Below, piece by piece: positions 11,268-22,044 of a stretch of DNA of 64,000 bases. Position 1 is the stretch's first letter; every line of letters begins with the position of its first letter. The notes below the pieces were generated by a model. The model saw nothing but the letters and a program-made list of their open reading frames with translations. It was not told the origin of the DNA and did no database searches. Made by a program: the position numbers and the translations under genes. Origin of the DNA: Odiellus spinosus (lineage: Eukaryota; Arthropoda; Arachnida; Opiliones; Phalangiidae); assembly GCA_963920705.1 (NCBI GenBank), contig OY987229.1:18605728-18669727 (forward strand). The letters run 5' to 3'.

Positions 11268-11805
11268 TGATTGCAATTGGAGTCTGTTTTTCAATTAGGA
11301 GACGTTGAAAAATGGTTTCTAAATTGCTATAGTCTTAACCGAATCAGATGGTCAGCTGGTCAATAATTATTTCAACGCGCACATTCATTGAAAGGGGTTT
11401 TAATTAGTGTTATTCCATTTTGGGTATTTGCAATTGGGGACTGTTTTTCAATTAGGAGACGTTGAAAATTGGTTTCTATATTGCTAGTCTTAACCGAATT
11501 GTATTGTTAGTAATTATTCCAAGGCTCGCATTCATTGAAAGGGATTTTAATTAGTGTTTTTCATAATTTGACTAGTTCCAATTAGGGACTGTTTTTCAGA
11601 GACGTTGAAAAATGGTTTCTATACATAGCTAGTCTTAACCGAATCAGATTGTCAATAATTATTCCGAAGCACCCATTCTTAGATTTTTAATTAGTCTAGC
11701 TATTTCCAACTTTTGGTTAATTCCAATGAATTAGTGACTGTTGGGGATTGGAAAATGGTTTTTACATTGCTGGTCTTAATCGAATGACATCTACAAAAGG
11801 TCAAT
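11268..11805 (+). repeat. 147-bp-type tandem repeat, cluster 1 (about 3.5 diverged units)
   Basis: Landmarks are TTGCAATTGG, GACTGTTTTTCAATTAGGAG, GAAAAATGGTTTCTA, GCTAGTCTTAACCGAATCAG and CAATAATTATT. Successive TGCAATTGG or equivalent words are about 145-157 bp apart. The units are diverged from each other. The same family and strand occurs in four other clusters in this window. Confidence 0.85.
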
Positions 11806-12662
11806 GGGCACACCTGGAAATCCAAAAACAATATTAAACGCACATTGCCACAATTTTAAACGCTCATTAACTATATGGCCAACTTAAATTGCCAATCAAT
11901 GTAGGAACTGATTTAATTTCGACGTGGCAAGGAGGGCCAATAAATAAGCAGATGAAGTGTACAAGGGTTTTGACTCAAGTAGTCTGCCAAGGTTCTTGGG
12001 AATTTCAATTCCTTCTTGTCTTGGCTATTTACTTTCTAAGTCTCGAGAGGCATGCAATTGGTTTTGTTAGTTACTTCTTTAGCCTGCACTGTTTCCCGCT
12101 AGACTAGGCTTAAGATCATTATAATTCTTATTTTTCTTTCACTATTGAGACTAGTGACTATAGGTGAATCTTTCTAGCATTATCGAATTCGACAGCGGTG
12201 TAACTTGTGCTAAGATCAAAAGTTAATAACTCACTCCAGAAAGTACTTAACGCCCATTGTAGCTTAACGATCTAAGCAAACTTAAGTCTGGCGTACAGCC
12301 GATTGATTCTAACTGCTGCCGTTGGCGTAAATATTGAAATCGCGAAGCATACTCCAGAGAAATCCCATAGTAGGAAGGGAATCCTAAATTCCTCTACTAC
12401 TAAATCTCGAATAAAAAGTCCGAATCACCGAAGCGCAAAGCCCGGATTCAATCGTTAATAAAGTGGTTAAAAGGTTGCCATTATTTTCTATGTTTAGACT
12501 TGACAATTTTAAGTATAGTTTAGTTATAGTTTTCATTTTTACCGAAAGAATAAACCTAAACTGAGACTTTTCTAACCTGCCATTTTGAGTAATAGAGGCT
12601 GTGAGTTTCGACGCTCGTATTTGATTTTCGGTAAAAACGGTTTGCCGTCGAACACTCGCGAA
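11806..12662. other. No recognised gene
   Basis: About 11835-11875 holds degenerate relatives of the 22-bp unit. Open frames at 11889-12107 (+) and 12384-12707 (-) lack splice support. The minus-strand one enters the 33-bp array and stays open only because the first array unit differs from the rest. Confidence 0.45.
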
Positions 12663-13356
12663 GTTTTCCGCCAAGTTATACGGATTATTTTTACAGTTTT
12701 CCGCCAAGTTCTACGGATTATTTTTACAGTTTTCCGCCAAGTTCTACGGATTATTTTTACAGTTTTCCGCCAAGTTCTACGGATTATTTTTACAGTTTTC
12801 CGCCAAGTTCTACGGATTATTTTTACAGTTTTCCGCCAAGTTCTACGGATTATTTTTACAGTTTTCCGCCAAGTTCTACGGATTATTTTTACAGTTTTCC
12901 GCCAAGTTCTACGGATTATTTTTACAGTTTTCCGCCAAGTTCTACGGATTATTTTTACAGTTTTCCGCCAAGTTCTACGGATTATTTTTACAGTTTTCCG
13001 CCAAGTTCTACGGATTATTTTTACAGTTTTCCGCCAAGTTCTACGGATTATTTTTACAGTTTTCCGCCAAGTTGTACGGATTATTTTTACAGTTTTCCGC
13101 CAAGTTCTACGGATTATTTTTACAGTTTTCCGCCAAGTTCTACGGATTATTTTTACAGTTTTCCGCCAAGTTCTACGGATTATTTTTACAGTTTTCCGCC
13201 AAGTTCTACGGATTATTTTTACAGTTTTCCGCCAAGTTCTACGGATTATTTTTACAGTTTTCCGCCAAGTTCTACGGATTATTTTTACAGTTTTCCGCCA
13301 AGTTCTACGGATTATTTTTACAGTTTTCCGCCAAGTTCTACGGATTATTTTTACAG
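12663..13356. repeat. 33-bp tandem array, about 21 nearly identical copies
   Basis: The unit contains TTTTCCGCCAAGTTCTACGG followed by ATTATTTTTACAG. The first unit reads GTTATACGG and one near 13072 reads GTTGTACGG; I saw no other differences. Because 33 is divisible by three, one plus-strand frame stays open for about 259 codons with an 11-residue period (VFRQVLRIIFT). That frame has no ATG at its start and no clear flanking splice sites, so I treat it as a minisatellite rather than a gene. The near identity of units implies recent expansion or strong homogenisation. Confidence 0.93.
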
Positions 13357-13907
13357 ATGCCTAGAAATATATGCCAATGAAAACCTGATCGTTACTTTAC
13401 TAGGCGTTAATGACTTTTCTGGATGAAGTTTTTAAACTTTTGCTACCGAATCAACCCATATTCGATAGAGATACAAATAGCGTAGGCTTAATATATAATG
13501 AAAACCTAAGCTGGTTTTTTACTATATACAACTTCTCGGCTAATTAAGAATGACAAGCGAGGGTCTTCTTTTCTTCTTTTTCTTTAGATAGAAATTAGAA
13601 CGACAGAAAAGGAAAAACAATTTGTTTACCCAAATATTTTTTCCTTTTTATTTTTCTCGAACATCGTCTGTCGGTCTTATCCTATACCATCGTTACGCGT
13701 AAAAAGTAAAAACCGCGTGCGGTTGATGTCTTAAGACTTCTCCCAGCTTCCTAGAGTTTAGTTTTTTTACGTTTTGCAAAAACCCAATAAAGAAAAAAGA
13801 AATGTGGTTTTAAAAAAACCTTCCGGCTCTAGAAATGTTTTTCCCCTTTAAGAATTTAAGTCAAGATATTTCTGTAAAGGGTTAGTAAAATCAGAGGTAT
13901 ATAATAA

Positions 13908-13921
13908 CCCCCTTCGGGGGG
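13908..13921 (+). other. UUCG tetraloop hairpin
   Basis: CCCCC TTCG GGGGG forms a perfect 5-bp GC stem closed by C-G around a UUCG tetraloop, one of the most stable RNA hairpins known. It is followed by AAGTATGAAAGG. There is no U tract, and no RNA gene can be defined around it. Confidence 0.45.
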
Positions 13922-16900
13922 AAGTATGAAAGGTAGGCAAAATCGACGAACAACAAGTGCCCGGCGTAAATCGCGGCGGATCGACACACCGCTTTACTCC
14001 CAAAAAATAGATACACCATTTTGAACCTCACTAAATTTTCCCTACGCACACTTCCGGAACTCGCGAGCTGAAGTCAACCTTCGACTCCATTTTAACAGAC
14101 AGCCTGACTCCTGAGACAGGAAGTTCTAAACACAAATCGAGCCGTCTTGTTTATACAAAGACCATTTACTAGAGTAGCGACCTATTCATAGTTAAAACTC
14201 CCACCTCTAACTCGCTTCTTTGGCGCATAGGGTGAAGGGTATCATGGATCCACTCATGCGCCGTAGCGTATCTTGGATCATCTTCATACTGAAGGTTGAA
14301 AATCCCCGTTTTTACGGTTGAAGTAGCTTATTTTTGAAACCTCCGTCTACAAATCTCTTATCTGTAAATATTATTGAGCAGACGCCTGGAAACGCTTCGT
14401 AAATATCGCGATCTTATGCAGAAAATCTAACCAATCATAAGACAAAGTTCGAACAGTCTAAAAATTGTCCGCAAATGTCAATTATAATCTTGAATAAGAA
14501 TGAGGAAATTAAGTTATTTTAAAAAATGCAACGTAAATTTCGACTCACGTGTCTAAATGAACAATCGACCATTATTTTAAAAGGCTTAAAGTTTAACGAG
14601 AAGTTCTTAAAATTAGACAAACCTTGGTCAAATTGAAATCCAGGTCTACAGGGTATTCCCATACTGATAGTCGAGTGCGTCTTGGGCAAAATAACTGCCG
14701 ATCATGGTCCATGCTCCTTACCTGTCCAAAATCACAAGCTATTCGATTAAAAATAATTTGATTTTATAGGCCATGTCCCTTTAAGATGAAAAGGATTTCG
14801 AAAATTACAATTCCCCGCAGATTTTTCGTAGATAATTACTAGTTTACAGCGGAGTTACGTAATATTAAGCGGAGATTCGCTTTATCTTGATAATGATTTG
14901 ATACTAAAGAGATTATGTTGGAATCTTATCTCGTTCGCTGTTGAACTTTCCGAGTGATTTTAAATATACAAGATACGATGAAAGGCCGTGTGTTTCCATG
15001 GTAACGAAGCTTCTTCCTTATCCTAACGTAATATTTCGATGAATATTTAAATCTTCGGTAGCTGTACATTAATTCAAAATACATTCTTAATTCCAAGAAG
15101 AGTTCTAGAATCGTGGAAAAAGATTTGTTAATTTTTCGTTTTATCTTCGTCACAGTATTCCCTTATTGCTTAGTTTAAATTAAAAAAAAGTTCGATGTAG
15201 ACCTTTAGCTTTTACGAAATATAAATTAAGACTAAAATAATTAAAGGATATGAATTTAATTATAATGCGCTTCTTCGTATATAAAAGTTCAATGAATTTT
15301 GGAATATTTATAATCCTACATGAGTTCTTAAAAATTCAGGACCGTCTTACATTTTTATCACTTATTCAGTGGAAGAAAGTGTCACGTGACTTTTGCTTTA
15401 TAAATTTATTTGGAATTGGAAAAGATACTAGGTTTTAATATTCCAATTTCAATTAGAACATGAAATATACCGCTTTAATCCAACTACTAGGTCTGGTGAT
15501 TATCATCCCTCCATGTCGATTTCAAATTGATTAGTGTATAACATAATATACGGAAATTTCGTTTAAAAAACCATCCTTTTAGTTTAGGTATGACTATTAA
15601 CAATGAATTAACATCTTTGTTAATATAGATGAATAAGAAAATATGGCATTCATAAGCGACCTTTAACGGAAAACAGTGGCAAAAGTAGTATAGCTAACAA
15701 AACTTCGTTCTTGACATATATGGAGTGAGAATAATCAAACGCGCATGTGGTTTTGTTTGCCGTTAAAGGACGCTTAAGAACGCCAAATTTTGTTATTAAT
15801 CTTAATTAAGAAAGATCTTAATTAATTGGTAGCCTTCAGAACAAACACATACAATTAACTTCCAAGTTAAGGTTGAATTAAAATTACCGAACGGGTGACG
15901 CTGTTTACATACGCATTAGCTTTTACAAGTTCTATACTCCTTTTAAGAAAATAAAATCGAACAGAATGACGTAGTATATACATAGAGTATGAAATGATCA
16001 CCTATTAAAGGCCATAAATAGCGAAAGTTTACAGATATATATTCGCGTGCGTATTTGGTTCACTGTATTTCCCCCCAATTGGGCGCTAGAATGAGCTGGA
16101 GTGAGCTCATCATTTCGCGCTAAAACAACTGTTGTTTTTCAGACGCCTTGCTCGCGTGAATCGTTTATACCAAAAACTAATTTGTACAGCTCGAGAACGT
16201 GGGAAGTTATAAAATTGGGCTGTTTCGCCGAGATGTCAGATTTCATTTCTCCATCGTATTACTTCCATTCTCTTAAAGTGAGGCTGTCACGTTTTTTAAT
16301 TTTTAGTTTTTTCATGCTTTTAAAAAGCTATTAAAATTTTAAACCGTTTTGATTTAAATATATAGATTTATATTTTTCGTGGTTTTTTTCTGAGAAGTAA
16401 ATTAACGATACTTTTAATAAGAAAGTTAGTATTTTCTGAATTAATTGTTTAACGTGCCAGAACGCTGAAGAATCAACTGCAGACTAAATTTTTATTTTTA
16501 TAAATATATTCATATTTTTTGAAACGTTAACGATCTTTTCTAAAATGTTACTCAAATTCTATTATTATCTCGTGAAAAAGCCGTGACAGTCTAACGTTTA
16601 AGAATACGTACAAGGTTTGAGATTAGACTCCATGACCAATCTGATGATTCGCCTGCTACAAATTCTTGTTAAATATCTCGCGTAGCACTAGATTCTTCTA
16701 TATGGCTCGTAAATTATTAAAACGTCATCGTTGATCATTGAGATAAGTCATTCAGAGCTTGAGCTAGACGGTTACATAGACCTTCAGTTCTATATAATTG
16801 GTATACTAATAGTTTAGGACAAAACATGACAAAGACACACGAAAACACATATCGATTTTTTTAAGCAAGAAGAGAAGTTCATTGTAATTTAAGGCTATTT

Positions 16901-17061
16901 TTGAAAAGATATCAAAAACCGGGTCCCACTTATGACTTCTTGTAAACAATAAGATTCACCTTAGTACATTCTCAGTCTACATAATTAGTTCTTGCTCTAT
17001 ATATAGGTTTAGTTGAAAACCTTTTTATATATTTTAGTAAAACTGGGAGGGGGCGCTCCAA

Positions 17062-17080
17062 TCTCTCTCTCTCTCTCTCT
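17062..17080 (+). repeat. TC microsatellite
   Basis: Nine and a half TC repeats are visible, preceded by GGGAGGGGGCGCTCCAA. Confidence 0.9.
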
Positions 17081-17774
17081 ATTTGGAAAGAAGAGCGTTT
17101 TTAGAGTTATATGGCGAGGGTGGGTTAGTGCCGTAAAAATGACATCTGCCTTGAAACGTTCGGTGCAGGCGTTAAAACTATACCACTGGAAATATGGTGA
17201 GCCAGACTTCTTGGCTCTATCGAGAACGGCCTCGAACGAAAATTAGCTCGACTAGCTTGAAGTCGGTTATGTATTAGCCTAATAGATAGAGTTTTTGTTA
17301 ATTTACCAACATTGGTTTTTATGGTTAGATCAAAATATAAACATCTTTAGAAGTTTAGGTCATTGGCTCATTTGGTTGTCGCTAAACTTCGTGGAATTAT
17401 ACGTGGCTTTAGTCTTCACGTCATTACTTACTACTGACATCCTGTCATGGGTTACGGAAAACCTGGAAAAGTAGGGAAATTTTAAGAATTGCGCCAAAAA
17501 TTCAAAGTTAGGGAATATTATCACGAAACTTGGTATCCCTGTCATAATATAAATTTATATCGATTTGTATTTACTCATTTCATATACGAAATTTCCATCA
17601 CGCGTAAATGCATTATAGATTATTTGACAATTGAACCTTATCTTTAAATAAAGAATAATAACTTCACTATAAATAAAAACAACTATTCATTCTCAACTCC
17701 GTGAAGATGAACCCAGTGTATACTCGTCGTAACCCAAAACCCACATTATTTTATCACGCGCTCTTGGAGAAAAA

Positions 17775-17876
17775 CTAAAGCTCGTGATGTGCGTGCTCCT
17801 GAAGGATCTCACGGATCTGCGCAATTTGCTCCCGTAGGTTCTTCACTATCCCACTAGATGGTGTCAGCTCGCGGGG
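17775..17876 (-). CDS. Possible terminal exon of an unknown minus-strand gene
   Basis: Read on the minus strand, 33 sense codons run from 17876 down to a TAG at 17775-17777. The peptide ends VKNLREQIAQIREIL then QEHAHHEL, a heptad-like hydrophobic pattern that suggests a short coiled coil. Codons are GC-richer (CTG, CGG, GAG, ATC) than the surroundings. The codon just before the frame is TAG, coinciding with a possible acceptor TTAAGGATTGTAG, which has a weak pyrimidine tract. No upstream exon and no clear poly(A) signal were found. The same bases include a CTCF-like motif, so the conserved look may be regulatory. Product unknown. Confidence 0.28.
   Translation of the reverse strand, partial: PRELTPSSGIVKNLREQIAQIREILQEHAHHEL
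17851..17865 (+). promoter_or_regulatory. CTCF-like motif
   Basis: CCACTAGATGGTGTC matches the published CTCF core CCASYAGRKGGCRSY at 13 of 15 positions. It lies about 200 bp upstream of the proposed promoter. It also overlaps the possible minus-strand exon, so the two readings compete. Confidence 0.3.
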
Positions 17877-17879
17877 CTA

Positions 17880-18110
17880 CAATCCTTAAAATAGATAAAG
17901 CAACTTCTCTGCCAAACTCTCTCTCTCTCGCGAGCTAGCGGAGCCTCTTGCCTTGTAGAGAAGGCGGCCGAGAGAAGGTTTATTAGAAAATAGTGCGAAA
18001 ACCATTCGCCGGGTGCGCTAGTGTTACTTTGGGGGTATTTTAGAACACTTCAGTCCACCATCGGCGCGAGACGTAACACGCGTGTGCCGCGTTTGGCCGT
18101 TCATTTCAAT
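17880..18110 (+). promoter_or_regulatory. Possible TATA-less promoter of the 18422 exon
   Basis: This is a local GC- and CpG-rich island in AT-rich DNA, with CTCTCTCTCGCGAGC and GAGAAGGCGGCCGAGAG. TCAGTC at 18050-18055 fits the arthropod initiator TCAGTY, and CGAGACGTAAC beginning 16 bp downstream is a loose match to the MTE motif. No TATA box is placed correctly. The 300-500 bp distance to the coding exon is reasonable for an insect leader. Inferred only. Confidence 0.28.
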
Positions 18111-18342
18111 CTCTAAAAAAACTTAATTAATAATTAAAAAAAAAATAAGAACAAATTGAATATTGATATATATAAATTAAATTTCTATCTAACTATATTA
18201 TAATTAATAATACTCTTTATTTTTGTTTTTCTTAAAATAAACAATCGTTAGTGTCTTGCGCGTGTGATTGTGATTTGTGAAAAAACATCGACCGTAATTG
18301 TTGTTTTTTTAATTTTCTTTTCTCGGGTGTAGAATTTTGTGG

Positions 18343-18402
18343 ATGTCTAAATCAAGCTGGATTAATTGTAGCGCCGGGCAGCGTCCCTTAAGGGGACACT
18401 AA
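18343..18402 (+). CDS. Upstream ORF, 19 codons, in the proposed 5' leader
   Basis: ATG at 18343 opens 19 codons ending at TAA 18400-18402, 19 bp before the main ATG. It is the nearest upstream ATG with its own stop. If the leader is transcribed as one exon, ribosomes would have to bypass this ORF or reinitiate, which would lower translation of the main frame. Its peptide (starting MSKSSWINC) is not recognised. Confidence 0.3.
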   Translation: MSKSSWINCSAGQRPLRGH

Positions 18403-18421
18403 TTAAAACACAGCCTTTTGA

Positions 18422-18539
18422 ATGTCTGCCAACGTAAATTCCGTTTTAAGAACCCAACATCAAAGGATTATAACGACGACGACACCCAAATCGACATGTT
18501 TCGCCTTTGTTTGCGGGGTGCTTCTAGTTCTGGCGCCTG
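18422..18539 (+). CDS. First coding exon of a secreted or membrane protein (partial)
   Basis: ATG at 18422 is preceded directly by an in-frame TGA (18419-18421), which fixes it as the first possible start. Thirty-nine codons plus one base follow, then CTG|GTGAGT, a near-consensus donor at 18540, so the intron is in phase 1. The peptide has a long polar start (MSANVNSVLRTQHQR, then TTTT and a lysine) and a hydrophobic stretch FAFVCGVLLVLAP at residues 27-39, typical of a signal peptide or signal anchor. A signal-peptide exon ending in phase 1 is common in extracellular modular proteins such as immunoglobulin-superfamily genes. I cannot name the family. No second exon was identified within the window; intron 1 may run beyond it. 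Confidence 0.55.
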
Positions 18540-19489
18540 GTGAGTTTTTCATACACAAATTGCGTTCTATTTTCTCTATTTATCTGTCTGTTTGAGTGAA
18601 TGCGATGAGGGTTAGTTTTTAGTTAAAGTGACAGGTATTTTTGTATTTACGAAGAGAGAATGTGTTTTGTATATAAATTATATATCGACGATCGGTTAGT
18701 ATAAGATTGAATGAGTGTTTTTTTCTATTATTTTGCGGGAAACTGTTGTGAAATATATTGTTCGTATTGATTTGATGAATTTATAATATTGATGATGGGA
18801 GGGTTTTGTAAATTTCGCGTTTCTATGTACTTTTTAAATAGACTGTTCGTGTTTGGGTTCGCTGTCAAACTTATTTGGCTCACTATAAGAAAAATAATTA
18901 TTAGGTTAATAGGTTAAATTTCTAGTTTATAATCTTGAAGGCCCCTTTGTTCTTACTAAACCTAAAATATCAGCCATAATCGCTCTCAGGAATTATACCT
19001 AAATCTTAAGCAAAATGTCAGGAATGTTTTATAGATCTTCAGTCAATTTAAAATATTAACGATATTACATTTCTGGGAATTTTAAAATTGGTTAAAATCA
19101 AGGAAATTTCTTAAATCTTTCATAAAAAAGTTATTTCGAATTTATTTTATATTTATTTAAGTTTCAATGGATTAATGTAAAGGATATTTAGGAAACTTTG
19201 ATATTTTAGGAAAAATGACGCCGAAGTTTTCGTACGAACGACCCTTAAATTATTATAGACGCTGTTTTGAATAAATATTCCAGGATATTTATGATATAGA
19301 GATGTTATAGATGCCGGTACGCAAAGACTGGGACATGCGCGTTAAGTGGAAGTTGGTATCATCATATTTATGTATTTGTATAATATTAATACTCGATATA
19401 GTCTCTAAACAAGATATCGCGGTTAGACTACATCAATCCCAGCTATTTATCTCAATTTTATAGGAAAGGTTCCTATTAAATTTCAATTT
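18540..19489 (+). other. Start of proposed intron 1
   Basis: The stretch begins with GTGAGTTTTT. It is AT-rich with no exon or element recognised. From about 19480 diverged relatives of the 49-bp unit begin. Confidence 0.45.
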
Positions 19490-20530
19490 CCTAGAATTAA
19501 ATATTATCCAAAGAAATATCTGAAAGATTTGATATGAATTTTCTATTTAATATTGCAAAGATTTTCTAGGAAGGAATACGTAAGAGTTATTTAGAAAAAA
19601 ATATTCTTCAGATATTCTACAATCTATAGAAAGGTTTCCATCTGAGCTATCCATAGACCAAAGAAATATTAAATCCGAGTTATGCGCAAAATAGTCTGAA
19701 AGATTTTGTTGGAAATATTTAATCTGCGTTATCTGAAGAACTATCCGCCAGATTTTGTAGGAAATATTTAATCTGAGTTATCTAATGAACTACCCGAAAG
19801 ATTTTGTACGAATTATTTGATCTGAGTTATCCAAAGATCTATCCACCAGATTTTGTAGGAAATATTTAATCTGAGTTATTCAAAGATCTATCCACCAGAT
19901 TTTGTAGGAAATATTTAATCTGAGTTATCCAAAGATCTATCCACCAGATTTTGTAGGAAATATTTAATCTGAGTTATCCAAAAAAATATCCGCCAGATTT
20001 TGTAGGAAATATTTAATCTGAGTTATCCAAAGATCTAGCCGAAAACTTTTGTCGGAAATATTTAATCTGCGTTATTCGAAGAACTATCCGAAAGATTTTG
20101 TAGGAATTATTTTATCTGAGTTATCCAAAGATTTTGTAGGAATTATTTAATCTGAATTATCCAAAGATCCATCCACCAGATTTTGTAGGAAATATTTAAT
20201 CTGAGTTATCCAAAGATCTAGCCGAAAGATTTTGTCCGAAATATTTAATCTGCGTTATTCGAAGAACTATCCGAATGATTTTGTTGGAATTATTTAATCT
20301 GAGTTATCCAAAGATCTATCCACCAGATTTTGTAGGAAATATTTAATCTGAATTATCCAAAGATCTATCCGCCAAATTTTGTAGGAAATATTTAATCTGA
20401 GTTATCTAAAGAACTATCCACAGGGTTTTGTAAGAAATAATGTCTTATTCAAAGAACTTTTCCGTAAGATTTTGTAGTGAATATTAGAATGGAGTTATCC
20501 AACGAACTATCCATTATGTTTTTGTTTTCA
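19490..20530 (+). repeat. 49-bp tandem array, about 15-20 diverged copies
   Basis: The unit contains AATATTTAATCTGAGTTATC, then CAAAGATCTATCC and ACCAGATTTTGTAGGA. The period measured between adjacent good units is 49 bp (19861 to 19910). Central units are the most alike, while units at both ends (AAAGATTTTCTAGGAAGG near 19558 and later fragments near 20450) are diverged. This fits growth from the middle with decay at the edges. Confidence 0.9.
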
Positions 20531-21085
20531 TTCTTCCGAACTTTTATAGTCTATCCAGGCAGTTTTCCGAATTATTTATATGTAGATTTCAATTCCACCA
20601 AAGTTATTAATTTATCCGTAAATATATGCTTTGTGAACTAAATTATAATTCTTTAAAACATGATTATTTTGAAAACCCTCTCCTAATCCATTTCAAATTC
20701 AACACCAGTACTTTTAATTAACACTAAAACGATATACTTCAACACATTCCATACATAAACCATATCATACCTCCTTTGAATTTAAAATTCAAAAACACGA
20801 AAAAGTGTAAATTAGCCAACTTTCACACCTTTTATTATCTCTCTCGCCCTCCCATTTCAACGGTTAACTTCGTTTAAGCCCTAACGAACCTCTCAAAAAA
20901 AAAAAAAATTCCTCCTTAATCTGACCGAGAAAAAGTGGATTTTAATCACCATGAGGGTTAATGAAATAGCCTCGAGATATTTTCACACGTCTGTGGTGAA
21001 TTATATTAATTATTAATCACTAAACTAGTCGAAATTTTATCACGTACAATTATGAGGTATCTAAAATTTTTATTGTATAATTTAA
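20531..21085. other. AT-rich intronic or intergenic stretch
   Basis: Nothing is recognised apart from an A run near 20896. Confidence 0.45.
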
Positions 21086-21442
21086 AGGGAACTTGGAGCT
21101 AAAAATTGAATATCTTTTTTTTTTAGTTACATTTTTGGTGTTTCAAGTAATTTCTGGAGTTTGGTAAAATTTCTTTAAAAGTTCGGACCAATCATATTAT
21201 TTCTGCCTTCAACAGAGCTTGTAATTCCCTAAAATTTAAATAATAGGGCAGCATTTGATGCCTAAGACCTTGGAAATCAAACCAGGGCTGTTGAAGGCTG
21301 AAATAATGATTGGCCGAAATTTATATTTGCTTTTATTCAAATTTTACCAAACTTTAGAAATTAATTTAAATAATAAAGAGTGTCTAAAAATTACGAAAAA
21401 AAAAATTTAAAAGCTGTTCCATTTTTAGCTTCAAGTATCTCT
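21086..21442. mobile_element. Fold-back MITE with TTAA target, diverged arms
   Basis: The left end AGGGAACTTGGAGCTAAAAA pairs with the right end TTTTTAGCTTCAAGTATCTCT, and the inner arms CCAATCATATTATTTCTGCC and GGCTGAAATAATGATTGG also pair. TTAA flanks both sides (21082-21085, 21443-21446). The arms are more diverged than in family A, so this copy is older. A related right-end fragment (AAAGCTGTTCTATTTTTAGC) lies at 44821-44858. Like family A it starts AGGG after TTAA, perhaps the same transposase class. Confidence 0.7.
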
Positions 21443-21566
21443 TTAAATGGGCAAATATTAACTGATTACACTTCCCACTTGATGAAAACTTGAGCTGATT
21501 CTGACTGACCCGCTAATTTATACTGATGACATTTAAGGGGGTGCCACGCGAGACTGCTCTAAAAGT

Positions 21567-21655
21567 AAAAATCACAATTGCAAAATCAAGAATTCCCCGC
21601 GCTAGAATGTGTGTGCGATAGCGCGGGAAATCTTCATTTTGCAAGTGTGATTTTT
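21567..21655. repeat. Imperfect palindrome, about 36-bp arms
   Basis: The left arm (AAAATCACAATTGCAAAATC, then AAGAATTCCCCGCGCTA) pairs with the right arm (TAGCGCGGGAAATCTTC, then ATTTTGCAAGTGTGATTTT) with few mismatches. The loop is about 13-20 nt. A 21-T run follows at 21651-21671. Transcripts could fold into a long hairpin. It may be a small MITE remnant. Confidence 0.65.
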
Positions 21656-21671
21656 TTTTTTTTTTTTTTTT

Positions 21672-22044
21672 CTTTTTTTCACGCGCCATGTCGTGTGTCG
21701 TCTGCCTGTCTAACGCACGTGACTTTGACGTATGCAATATTCCCCACCCTTTTATGTCACGCGAAAGAAAAGTGAAGTAAAACTAGTTACAACAGTTTCG
21801 CTATAAATTGGTGATTTATTTTATTTAATTCAGCTGTTATGGGTAAATAATATACCCATATAAAATAAATATAATAAAATTCAAATAATACTATATTCAA
21901 ATTTAGATACGCGAAATTTAAATAAACTTAATTACGTATAATTATGAATATATTTTCTTCCCTTAATTGGTTGGAATACCTTCAAAAATTTAGGAATTTT
22001 GATTGAAGACGAGATACTAGTGGAAATGAAAATGAAATCGTGTG
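21672..22044. other. AT-rich spacer
   Basis: No feature is recognised. The open frames across 21513-21775 arise from the neighbouring palindrome and homopolymer. Confidence 0.4.

Larger units (their letters stand above)
13357..17774. other. 4.4 kb without recognised gene
   Basis: No array or element with clear ends was found. About 13900-14290 is GC-richer, with CpGs and a strong small hairpin, but contains no convincing exon. A TC dinucleotide run sits at 17062-17080. Open frames at 14926 (-), 15250 (+), 16101 (+) and 17013 (+) are at chance length and lack splice or start support. Confidence 0.5.

Noticed and set aside
12585..13364. 259-codon open frame with an 11-residue repeat as a repeat protein gene
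   Set aside because: The frame comes from a 33-bp minisatellite, begins with TTG rather than ATG and has no recognised non-repeat domain.
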